From assembly GCA_016933985.1 (NCBI GenBank), contig JAFGTU010000066.1, positions 1-25,495 of the forward strand: a DNA stretch of 25,495 bases. Direction: 5' to 3'. Positions within the stretch are counted from its first letter, which is position 1. Every line of letters starts with the position of its first letter. The translations under genes and the position numbers were made by a program. The stretch is from Sedimentisphaerales bacterium. GTDB taxonomy: Bacteria; Planctomycetota; Phycisphaerae; Sedimentisphaerales; Anaerobacaceae. This document shows, in pieces, positions 16,200-22,667 of the stretch. The notes under the pieces were generated by a model. It ran no database searches and had not been told where the DNA came from. It saw only the letters and a program-made list of their open reading frames with translations.

Positions 16200-17426
16200 T
16201 CACTTTGCAATGCCGGCTTTGAGCCGTGAGAAGAACCCATCCCAGACGCCTTCTTTCGTGCTGCCAACGTCAACACTACCGCCCGACGCCGGAGACAGCC
16301 TAACGATGACCGTGGTCCATTCAGGAACTACGAAGATGAAATTGCGTCCGGCGCCGTGTGCGGCGTATGTCTTCGGGGGAGCAGAGGGCCAGGGCCGTGA
16401 TCCGTTCGCCTTGACGCCGTTTGTCCACCAGAAGAATCCGTACCTGCCGGTCAGGTCGAAATATTTCGTCGGCAGTTCGGCGCTGACCTGGGTTGAGGTT
16501 GCCCTTGCGACAAATGATGCACTGAGAATCTGTCTGCCGTTCCAGTTTCCGTTGTTTAGATACAGTAGTCCGTATCTCGCGAGGTCGAGGGCGTTTGAAC
16601 GGACGCCGCCCTGGCGCTGCCCCGGTGTGCCCGCCGGATTGTCGAACAATATGCCGTCCCTGTAGCCGTAGTCCGACCAGGTGAATTGCTTCATGCCGAT
16701 TCGGTCGGCTACTCTCTCTTTGAATAGCTGTTCCAATGGCTCGCCGGCGGTTTTGGTCAGGATATAGCCGAGCAAGTGCACTGCAGGGTCATGATACTTG
16801 AAGGACGTCCCGGCAGGAAACAAAGGAGGACCCGGTGTGGTGTACGACAAGACGCACTCGTGGTGCCTGGAGGGGTCTGTCCTGTAAAAACTCCAGCCGT
16901 CTCCCATTATGCCGTCGTATCCGGACGTCATGGTTGCCAGGTGGCTAAACCTGATTTTGGCGTATTCCGGATATTGGTCGTCCAATGACGGAAAGTACTT
17001 GATTGCATAGTCATCGACGTTGAGCGCCCCCTCCGTTGCCAGAAGACCGAGAACCGTGCCGGTAAAAGTCTTTGTACAGGAATAGATTTCGTGGACATTG
17101 TCGGCATTCGGGCCTGCCCATATCAGATAACCGTTTCTCACGATTACCATCTCATCGGTTCCCACGCCGCTCGACTTTGCGTGCAAATAATCCAGGGCTT
17201 CATGCAGTCTGCCCGAATTCATTCCCTGGCTTTCGGAAGTACCTGTTCGCCAGTGGTCGCCTGGAAAAACCGGCCGGCTCTGTTCTCTCGCGCAAACCGG
17301 CATTAAGAAACAGAATGGCAAGCAGCAGCAAAACGCCATCGCTAGGTTTGTCACGCCTCTGTCACATCGAGGCCGGCGCCTCATCCGTCCACAGTCGTCG
17401 AATATGGCCTCTTTCCAGACCGTCAT
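16200..17426 (-). CDS. Secreted serine hydrolase, beta-lactamase (class C)/penicillin-binding-protein-like family
   Basis: A 408-aa protein of the DD-peptidase/class C beta-lactamase/esterase fold. SCTK at 116-119 is the S-x-x-K motif with the nucleophilic serine. Tyr211 in KYHDPAVHLLGY stands at the Y-x-N position, with Asp in place of Asn. HGAG at 357-360 corresponds to the KTG/HxG strand motif. The N-terminus has a basic stretch and a cysteine-rich hydrophobic core (LAMAFCCCLPFCFLMPVCA), consistent with a signal peptide. Initiation at Met15 (17384) would give a more usual signal length. Substrates in this family range from peptidoglycan peptides to small esters and cannot be assigned. It follows mcsB by 42 bp on the same strand, without an obvious functional link. 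Confidence 0.85.
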   Translation of the reverse strand: MTVWKEAIFDDCGRMRRRPRCDRGVTNLAMAFCCCLPFCFLMPVCAREQSRPVFPGDHWRTGTSESQGMNSGRLHEALDYLHAKSSGVGTDEMVIVRNGYLIWAGPNADNVHEIYSCTKTFTGTVLGLLATEGALNVDDYAIKYFPSLDDQYPEYAKIRFSHLATMTSGYDGIMGDGWSFYRTDPSRHHECVLSYTTPGPPLFPAGTSFKYHDPAVHLLGYILTKTAGEPLEQLFKERVADRIGMKQFTWSDYGYRDGILFDNPAGTPGQRQGGVRSNALDLARYGLLYLNNGNWNGRQILSASFVARATSTQVSAELPTKYFDLTGRYGFFWWTNGVKANGSRPWPSAPPKTYAAHGAGRNFIFVVPEWTTVIVRLSPASGGSVDVGSTKEGVWDGFFSRLKAGIAK

Positions 17427-17468
17427 GATCTCGCTGAATATCCTGATTATCGCTGAAGTGAGGTTTGG

Positions 17469-18599
17469 CTACTGCTGGACTTCCTGGTTCAGGGCCGAGC
17501 GGATGATCTGAGCGCGGAGAGCATCTCTATGCGTGGGATCGAGGGTCTCTCCATGGTTGAGCTGCAAATGCGCCGGCAGGGTCAGCATGAAAAGCCTGTT
17601 TATTGTTGCGATAGAGAGGCTGGAGCCGCCGTCGGTCTGCTCTTTGCCCAGGGTGCAGAGCCTTTTTATCGCCGGGGTCGAGGCGCCCATGTGTCGGTGC
17701 ATATTGATTCCGAGACGCAGGTGGCTCAACAGAAAGAGCGCCTCCTGCGAGCTTATCAGGTGGGCGTTCTGCAGCAAGGCCATCGCCCGCGATATCTTAT
17801 CGTCGAGGACCTGGGGCTCGCTGGATAGCAGTCGGCTTCGGGCCGCCTTTTCATATTCGACTATTTCCGGAATAATCGAACCCTCGAATTGCGAGACGAT
17901 CTCGGACTCCGTTACTCCGAGCGTCACCTGGTTGGACAGTTGGTACAGGTCGCTGGCGGCCTCGGTCCCCTCGCCGAAAAGGCCCCTGACGGCCAGGCTC
18001 ATATCCTTCGCCGCGTTGAAGAACTTCTCGATTTGCCCCGTCATCTTCAATGCAGGCAGGTGAAGCATTACCGAGACCCGGATTCCCGTGCCGACGTTCG
18101 TCGGGCAGGCGGTCAGGTATCCGAACCGAGGGCTGAAGGCGTAGTCGGCCTTCTGCTCTATCATGTCGTCGATTTCGTTTATCTGCTTTGCGCACTGGGA
18201 GAGCTGGCAGCCGGCTTTGAGGACCTGGAGTCGCAGGTGGTCTTCCTCGTTTATCATAGCAGTGAAGAACTCTCGCCGCACCAGGACAACCCCGCGAGGG
18301 CCGTTCCCGAAGGCGTGATGCCGGCTGATTAGATGCCGCTCGACCAGAAAATTCTTGCTCAGAGCCGGGGCCTTGTCGATGCCGATGTAGAAGGTCTTAT
18401 CACCAAGGTCAAGCGACATAAGAATGTCTTTTAGCTTCTTGAGTATTTCCGACTTCTCGGCGGCCGAGCACCGGCTGAGGAATTTGTGCCCCGCAAGGTT
18501 CCTCGCAAGCCTGATTCGCGACGATACAACGATATCGCACATCGGTCCGGAGCCGTTGAACCACTCGTTTATTTCACCGCTTATATCGGTTAGTTTCAT
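17469..18599 (-). CDS. mcsB: Protein-arginine kinase McsB
   Basis: A 376-aa phosphagen-kinase-fold enzyme that phosphorylates arginines on proteins, marking them for ClpCP in Firmicutes. Diagnostic stretches are VVSSRIRLARNLAG (24-37), INEEDHLRLQ (116-125) with the catalytic acidic pair, CPTNVGTGIR (165-174) with the conserved Cys165, and RGLFGEGTEAASDLYQLSNQ (205-224), the guanidino-binding and nucleotide loop region. HRDALRA at 357-363 matches the RDxxRA motif that forms the phosphoarginine allosteric site in Bacillus McsB. Family length is about 350-360. It lies 50 bp after its activator gene mcsA. Neither ctsR nor clpC, the usual partners, is in the window. Confidence 0.95.
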   Translation of the reverse strand: MKLTDISGEINEWFNGSGPMCDIVVSSRIRLARNLAGHKFLSRCSAAEKSEILKKLKDILMSLDLGDKTFYIGIDKAPALSKNFLVERHLISRHHAFGNGPRGVVLVRREFFTAMINEEDHLRLQVLKAGCQLSQCAKQINEIDDMIEQKADYAFSPRFGYLTACPTNVGTGIRVSVMLHLPALKMTGQIEKFFNAAKDMSLAVRGLFGEGTEAASDLYQLSNQVTLGVTESEIVSQFEGSIIPEIVEYEKAARSRLLSSEPQVLDDKISRAMALLQNAHLISSQEALFLLSHLRLGINMHRHMGASTPAIKRLCTLGKEQTDGGSSLSIATINRLFMLTLPAHLQLNHGETLDPTHRDALRAQIIRSALNQEVQQ

Positions 18600-18637
18600 C
18601 TTATTGCAGTCTATAAACCGTCTTCGAGTCCTGCTCG

Positions 18638-18653
18638 GTAGGAGCGGCCCTAC
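18638..18653 (-). repeat. Small hairpin across the mcsA stop codon
   Basis: GTAGG (18638-18642) and CCTAC (18649-18653) are perfect complements around a 6-nt loop and enclose the mcsA TAG (18650-18652). The stem is only 5 bp, so a role in mcsA-mcsB coupling is speculative. Confidence 0.3.
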
Positions 18654-19147
18654 TTCTCATTTTCACTTATATTGTCGCGCAATTTGGCCGCCAGCTCGTA
18701 ATCTTCATTCCGCACCGCTAATTCGAGCTGCCGGCGCAGGTTCAGCAGTCTGACTTGCTTTTTTGTGTCCAGCGAAGTTCGCGACGGCAACTTCCCGCTG
18801 TGGGCTATTTTCCCGCAGTGCGCCCGCTCTATCAGAGGCTGGAGAGACTTGGCGAACACCTCGTAATCGTTCGGGCAGCCCAGGACCCCTTCTTTTCGAA
18901 ACTGATCGAGTGTGAATCCGCAAATCGGGCAGGCCGCCTCCTGCTCGGACGGGTCCGAAAGCTCATCGTCCGCAGGCTGAGCGGCAAGCAGGCTGCTCAG
19001 AAGCTCGTTTATAGGGATATGGCTCTTCACCGCTATGCCCTGCTCGGCCGCGCACTGCTCGCAAATGTGCATCTCCGAGCGGGCGCCGTCCGTAATCTCG
19101 GTCAGGTGAATAGTCGCATCTCTGTTGTTACAAATCTGACACTGCAT
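18650..19147 (-). CDS. mcsA: McsA-like zinc-binding activator of McsB, with UVR motif
   Basis: A 165-aa protein. Two N-terminal CxxC pairs (Cys3/Cys6 in CQIC and Cys29/Cys32 in CEQC) form a first zinc site. A second region has CPIC (73/76) and LGCPNDYEVF with Cys91. In Firmicute McsA this last segment has a fourth cysteine, replaced here by Asp94. The C-terminus is a UVR helical hairpin (LRRQLELAVRNEDYELAAKLRD, seen in UvrB/UvrC and McsA). McsA binds and activates the arginine kinase McsB encoded just downstream. A TTG at 19153 lengthens the frame by two residues; the ATG at 19147 with GAAGG 6 nt before it is preferred. An extended -10 box lies directly upstream. Confidence 0.9.
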   Translation of the reverse strand: MQCQICNNRDATIHLTEITDGARSEMHICEQCAAEQGIAVKSHIPINELLSSLLAAQPADDELSDPSEQEAACPICGFTLDQFRKEGVLGCPNDYEVFAKSLQPLIERAHCGKIAHSGKLPSRTSLDTKKQVRLLNLRRQLELAVRNEDYELAAKLRDNISENEK

Positions 19148-19162
19148 AATCAACCTTCAGAT

Positions 19163-19171
19163 ATTATACCA
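19163..19171 (-). promoter_or_regulatory. Extended -10 promoter for mcsA-mcsB
   Basis: TGGTATAAT on the minus strand is a perfect TATAAT with the TGn extension. A TTGACG lies 21 bp further upstream, too far for a standard -35. Transcription would begin only about 9-11 nt before the mcsA ATG, leaving an almost leaderless message. It lies in the 57-bp gap after queD. Confidence 0.35.
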
Positions 19172-19204
19172 GAATCCCGTCTAAACAATCGTCAAATTTT
19201 CAAA

Positions 19205-19588
19205 TCAACTGCAAACGGTTTTTTCTTCGGCGTATTTTGCCCAGCAGCCTCGTTCTTCGCCGACCTTGACGCCCTTGATTCTAACGCCTTTCGGCAGCCT
19301 CGCAGCGAGTTTTTCGTAAATATATTTTGCCACGTTTTCCGCGGATTGGCTGTTTCGCTCGAAATAATCAACCGCACCCAACTGCGAATTATCGAACGGG
19401 GCGATAATATCGCAAAGCTCTTTCCTGAGCTTATGGAAGTCCATTACAACGCCAAAATCATCGAGTTGCTCCGCGGCCACCTTGGCGATAACGGACCATT
19501 CATGGCTGTGCACCGGCTCCTTCGAGCCGTCCGCAAGGCCCAATTGATGCGAGGCATGAAAGCTCGTTTCAACGCTGATAGTGAACAA
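19205..19588 (-). CDS. queD: 6-pyruvoyl-tetrahydropterin synthase / QueD family protein
   Basis: A 127-aa T-fold enzyme. FHASHQL and HSHEWSV provide the zinc-binding histidines (family FxAaH and HGHxY/W). GVVMDFHKLRKEL is the conserved V-x-D-F segment, NSQSAENVAKYIYEKL matches the family P-T-x-E-N-x-A helix, and EERGCWAKY is the final strand with the substrate-binding Glu. QueD makes 6-carboxy-tetrahydropterin for queuosine and 7-deazaguanine synthesis; other family members act in pterin metabolism, so the symbol is tentative. The classical catalytic cysteine position is not obvious near the N-terminus. The start is TTG with GGAG about 8 nt upstream, which supports it. It lies 44 bp after coaD. 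Confidence 0.85.
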   Translation of the reverse strand: MFTISVETSFHASHQLGLADGSKEPVHSHEWSVIAKVAAEQLDDFGVVMDFHKLRKELCDIIAPFDNSQLGAVDYFERNSQSAENVAKYIYEKLAARLPKGVRIKGVKVGEERGCWAKYAEEKTVCS

Positions 19589-19632
19589 GGCCGAACTCCA
19601 GGGCGAAGACCAAACAGATGTCGGGCTTCACA

Positions 19633-20127
19633 TTATTTCTTCCTATTGAGACGTTGCTGCAGCCGGTCATAGACGTTTGCCGGCACGAGGTTCGAGAGGT
19701 TGCCGCCGAGCGAAGCTATTTCCCGAATCAACGTCGAGCTGGTGAAGCCATATTGCTCGGACGTCATAATAAAGATGGTTTCAATCCCGGCCACCGCGCG
19801 GTTGGTCATCGCGAGCTGGAACTCGTACTGCACGTCCGTGAGGCTTCGCAGTCCGCGCAGGATAACGTCTCCCTTCTTCTTGGCGGCATATTCGACGGTC
19901 AGCCCGTCGAAGCTCTCCACCGACACGCCCGGCATATCGCTTATCAACTCCGCAATCATTTCGACACGCTCTTCGGGCGTGAATAGCTGGTTCTTGACCG
20001 GGCTTCGCCCGACCGCTATGATAAGCTCGTCGAAGAGCTTTGTGCCCCTCGCAATGACGTCGAGGTGGCCGTTTGTGATCGGGTCGAATGAACCCGGAAA
20101 TATCGCTCTAACAAACTTTTCTGCCAT
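19633..20127 (-). CDS. coaD: Phosphopantetheine adenylyltransferase
   Basis: A 164-aa nucleotidyltransferase that converts 4'-phosphopantetheine and ATP to dephospho-CoA, the penultimate step of coenzyme A synthesis. The family signatures are complete: PGSFDPITNGHLDVI (the x-x-G-H nucleotide-binding motif), VILRGLRSLTDVQYEFQLA (phosphopantetheine contacts) and FTSSTLIREIASLGG (the SSTxxRE phosphate loop). Length matches the family (about 160). The ATG follows AAAGG by 7 nt. A short perfect hairpin (20201-20224) lies about 75 nt upstream. It heads the coaD-queD pair, with mcsAB downstream. Confidence 0.97.
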   Translation of the reverse strand: MAEKFVRAIFPGSFDPITNGHLDVIARGTKLFDELIIAVGRSPVKNQLFTPEERVEMIAELISDMPGVSVESFDGLTVEYAAKKKGDVILRGLRSLTDVQYEFQLAMTNRAVAGIETIFIMTSEQYGFTSSTLIREIASLGGNLSNLVPANVYDRLQQRLNRKK

Positions 20128-20200
20128 TACTATGCCTTTCAGATCGCACCGGGCTCGTGGTCTGTCAAATTTGAATCTGTTGGAGAGAACATAAGTATTT

Positions 20201-20224
20201 AGACTGCGGTTTTACCGCAGGTCT
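20201..20224. repeat. 7-bp perfect hairpin upstream of coaD
   Basis: CTGCGGT (20204-20210), loop TTT, ACCGCAG (20214-20220). AGA/TCT extends the stem past a one-base bulge. No T-tract follows on either strand, so it does not look like a simple terminator. It sits about 75 nt upstream of the coaD start. Confidence 0.45.
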
Positions 20225-20307
20225 TGACCTACTTGACACAGTACAAGTCCCCAGAATAACAAGCGATAATTGTACCATCGCAGCCCGATGCAATCAAGCC
20301 TCTTCGC

Positions 20308-20391
20308 AAACAAAAGAAAGCGAGCCGGACAAGGAGGAGGCACGCCAAAGGCGCGTTAGTCCGGCTCACTTTTACCAGTCCCATAATTATA
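20308..20391 (-). ncRNA. Candidate small structured RNA (or elaborate terminator) with an exposed CCUCCUCCUU loop
   Basis: Arms 20317-20330 and 20359-20372 form a 14-bp outer stem. An inner 6-bp stem (20341-20346 with 20350-20355) is closed by a 3-nt loop. Each stem has one imperfect position, which is a G-U wobble on minus-strand RNA but an A-C mismatch on plus-strand RNA (20321/20368 and 20342/20354), so the structure fits transcription from the minus strand. The asymmetric internal loop leaves CCUCCUCCUU (20331-20340) unpaired opposite UAA. A perfect TATAAT lies upstream (20386-20391, no good -35), and a U-rich tail (UUUCUUUUGUUU, ending near 20308) follows. The predicted RNA is about 72 nt. 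The alternative is the 3' terminator of the S9 peptidase transcript. Confidence 0.45.
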
Positions 20392-20495
20392 ATACGCTCC
20401 GGCCAAACGCAGGTTCACAATGCAGGGCAAGACACCGAAAGCAAGCCCCGCCGAACACAAGCCCGGAGAGCCTCTGACCGCTATTTCTCACCGGC

Positions 20496-20573
20496 GAGCA
20501 CGCAGAGAATGTTGTTACGTAAGACCGAGGAGGCCATACAATTCTATCTTATCTCAGCGCTCTCGGCGTGCTC
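20496..20573. repeat. Long-range imperfect inverted repeat downstream of the S9 peptidase
   Basis: GAGCACGCAGAG (20496-20507) is complementary to 20560-20573 (CTCT, two extra bases, GCGTGCTC). The 52-nt spacer contains GGCCTCCTCGG on the minus strand, a second CCTCC-type tract. It starts 30 nt past the peptidase stop. No T-tract follows. Confidence 0.4.
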
Positions 20574-20603
20574 TGCGGTTAGTGGGAAATGCGGGTTGAT
20601 GCA

Positions 20604-22646
20604 TCATTTTAGCCAATGGTCGAGCCAGGCGATTACTGTTTCGTGCCAGAGGATTGAGTTGGCCGGCTTTAGGACCCAGTGGCTTTCGTCGGGGAAGTAT
20701 AGCAGCTTGCTGGGGATACCGAGGCGCTGGAGGGCGTTGAAGGTTCCGAGGCCCTGGGTATCGGCGACGCGGAAATCTTGTCCGCCGTGGATCACGAGCA
20801 TGGGCGTCTTCCAGTTCTTGACGAAATTGAGGGGATTTTGGTCCTCGTAGCCCTTGGGATTATCCCAGGCAGTGCCCTGGTGGTCCCATTCGGGGAACCA
20901 GAGCTCGTCGGTGTCGAAGTAGGCCATGCGCTCGTCGAGGTTGCCATCATGGTTGACGAGGCATTTGAAGCGTTCGGGCCAGTTGCCGGCAATCCAGTTG
21001 ACCATATAGCCGCCGTAAGATGCGCCTAATGCGCCCACCCTCTTGCCGTCCATCCAGGGGTAGCGGTCGAGGGCGGCGGCCAAACCCTTTTGCAGGTCTT
21101 CCAACGGTTTGCCGCCCCAGTCGCCTCGGATGGAGTCGCAGAATGCCTGGCCGTAGCCGCTTGAGCCGTGAAAATCGACCATCACCGCGGCGTACCCCGC
21201 GCCGGCGTAGGCCTGCGGATTCCAGCGGTAGTGGAACGTGTTGCCGAAAGAGCCTTGCGGCCCGCCGTGAATTAGAAAGGCAACCGGGTATTTCTTTTTC
21301 GCGTCGAAGTCGGCCGGCTTGACGACGTAGCAATAGACCGTTTCACCATTCCACCCCTTGAATGAGAACTGCTCGTAATCGCCCATGCGGGCGGCGGCGA
21401 TTCTCTCGGCGTTGATGCCGGTTATCTGTCGAGCGTCGCCGCCGTCGGGATTGACCGAGTACAGCTCTGTCGCAGACTTCAGATTATTCATTGCGTAGAT
21501 GATTCTGCCGCCCGCGACGCAGGGCGAGCCGACCGTGCCCTCTTCGACGATGGTTCGCACGTCGCCGCTCTTAACATCGATAGCGAATAACGGGTCTTGC
21601 CCCGTGTCGGCGGCCGTAACGTAAATCTCTTTTCCATCGGGTGAAAAGCATAGGGCCGAGGGGCTGCGGTCCCATTTCTCGGCCAGGACCCGCTTGCGGC
21701 CTTTGGGCCAGTCCTGCAGGATGATTCTAAAGCGGTCGGCCTCGTAGCCCGGCCTCTTCATCGCTAAGTAGGCAAGTATCTTGCCGTCCGGCGAAAAGAG
21801 TGGACTTGTATCCCAGGCTTCGTTCTTCTCCGTCAGGCATTTGGGCGGTTCCGAGCTGTCTATGGGGGCGAAATACAAGTCGAAATCGGTGGACCAGGCT
21901 TCTTCCGCCCCCACGTCGCGGGCCGAGAAGACCACGCCCTGGGAATCGGGAGTGAACGTCATTTCCTCCGGTCCGCCGAAGGGCTTGGACGGCGTATCGG
22001 CGTCCATATCGGGCATCACATCGACCGGCTCGCCCCCTCCTGTCGGCATTACGAACAGGTGCGAGCGCCGCCCGTCCTTCCACGTATCCCAGTGGCGGAC
22101 GAATATCCGTTCGTATATCCTGCCGGTCGCTTTTCGCTGTTCGATTTCGTCGAGTCTCTCCTTGGTTGCCTGTGGCGTAGAGCCGGGGAAGACCTCCATT
22201 GTGAAAGCGATGTGCCCGCCGTCGTGGCTGACGAGCAGATTCGCCGCGTCCAAGGGCATGTTGGTGACCTGCTCGGCCTCGCCGCCGTCGATGCGGATTC
22301 GCCAGACCTGCGACGAATCGGATCGGCTGGAGAGAAAATAGATGCTCTTGCCGTCCGGCGCCCAGCGCGGATTGGAATCGCCGGCCTCGTGCGAAGTCAG
22401 CCTGCGCAGCTCGCCGCCGTCTGTGCCGACGAGCCATAGATCGGTTCTGCCCTTGTCGGCCTCGAGGTCGGTCGTCCGCAGGGTGAACACAATTCTGGCG
22501 CCGTCGGGCGAGACCTGCGGCTCCGAAATCCGCTTCATCGCAAGCATGTCGTGAATGGAGAACGGATGAGTCTCTTGCCCGTACAGCGCCGAGAGCCCAA
22601 AACTAAAACACAGTGCCAACGATAGAAAAACCGATACCTGACGCAT
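20604..22646 (-). CDS. Secreted S9-family prolyl-oligopeptidase-type peptidase
   Basis: A 680-aa protein. A signal peptide (MRQVSVFLSLALCFSFGLSALYG) is followed by a beta-propeller built of TolB/PD40-like blades, with repeated SPDG/APDG signatures (for example WAPDGKSIYFLS near 95-106, SPLFSPDGKILAY, ALCFSPDGKEIYV). The alpha/beta-hydrolase domain spans about 430-680. The catalytic triad can be placed at Ser543 (GASYGG), Asp624 (HGGQDFRV) and His656 (DESHWV). HGGPQGSFG at 460-468 is the oxyanion-region motif. It resembles acylaminoacyl- or dipeptidyl-peptidases that degrade oligopeptides in the periplasm or outside the cell. The ATG has an AAGGAG ribosome site 7 nt upstream. It lies 21 bp after the CE15-like gene and is probably co-transcribed. 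Confidence 0.94.
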   Translation of the reverse strand: MRQVSVFLSLALCFSFGLSALYGQETHPFSIHDMLAMKRISEPQVSPDGARIVFTLRTTDLEADKGRTDLWLVGTDGGELRRLTSHEAGDSNPRWAPDGKSIYFLSSRSDSSQVWRIRIDGGEAEQVTNMPLDAANLLVSHDGGHIAFTMEVFPGSTPQATKERLDEIEQRKATGRIYERIFVRHWDTWKDGRRSHLFVMPTGGGEPVDVMPDMDADTPSKPFGGPEEMTFTPDSQGVVFSARDVGAEEAWSTDFDLYFAPIDSSEPPKCLTEKNEAWDTSPLFSPDGKILAYLAMKRPGYEADRFRIILQDWPKGRKRVLAEKWDRSPSALCFSPDGKEIYVTAADTGQDPLFAIDVKSGDVRTIVEEGTVGSPCVAGGRIIYAMNNLKSATELYSVNPDGGDARQITGINAERIAAARMGDYEQFSFKGWNGETVYCYVVKPADFDAKKKYPVAFLIHGGPQGSFGNTFHYRWNPQAYAGAGYAAVMVDFHGSSGYGQAFCDSIRGDWGGKPLEDLQKGLAAALDRYPWMDGKRVGALGASYGGYMVNWIAGNWPERFKCLVNHDGNLDERMAYFDTDELWFPEWDHQGTAWDNPKGYEDQNPLNFVKNWKTPMLVIHGGQDFRVADTQGLGTFNALQRLGIPSKLLYFPDESHWVLKPANSILWHETVIAWLDHWLK

Positions 22647-22667
22647 GATTGGCTCCTTATTAAAAAC

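Larger units (their letters stand above)
20128..20603. other. 476-bp non-coding interval with three inverted-repeat structures
   Basis: No convincing gene occupies the gap between coaD and the S9 peptidase. It contains a small hairpin at 20201-20224, a two-tier RNA-like structure at 20317-20372 with a -10-like box at 20386-20391, and a long-range inverted repeat at 20496-20573. A 10-bp palindrome TCAAATTTGA lies at 20165-20174. A plus-strand open frame starting at 20509 continues into sequence antisense to the peptidase and is rejected. Confidence 0.6.

Noticed and set aside
20317..20372. Integron attC-like site
   Set aside because: The arms lack the RYYYAAC/GTTRRRY core pair, there is no cassette array or integrase, and the wobble pattern fits an RNA structure better.
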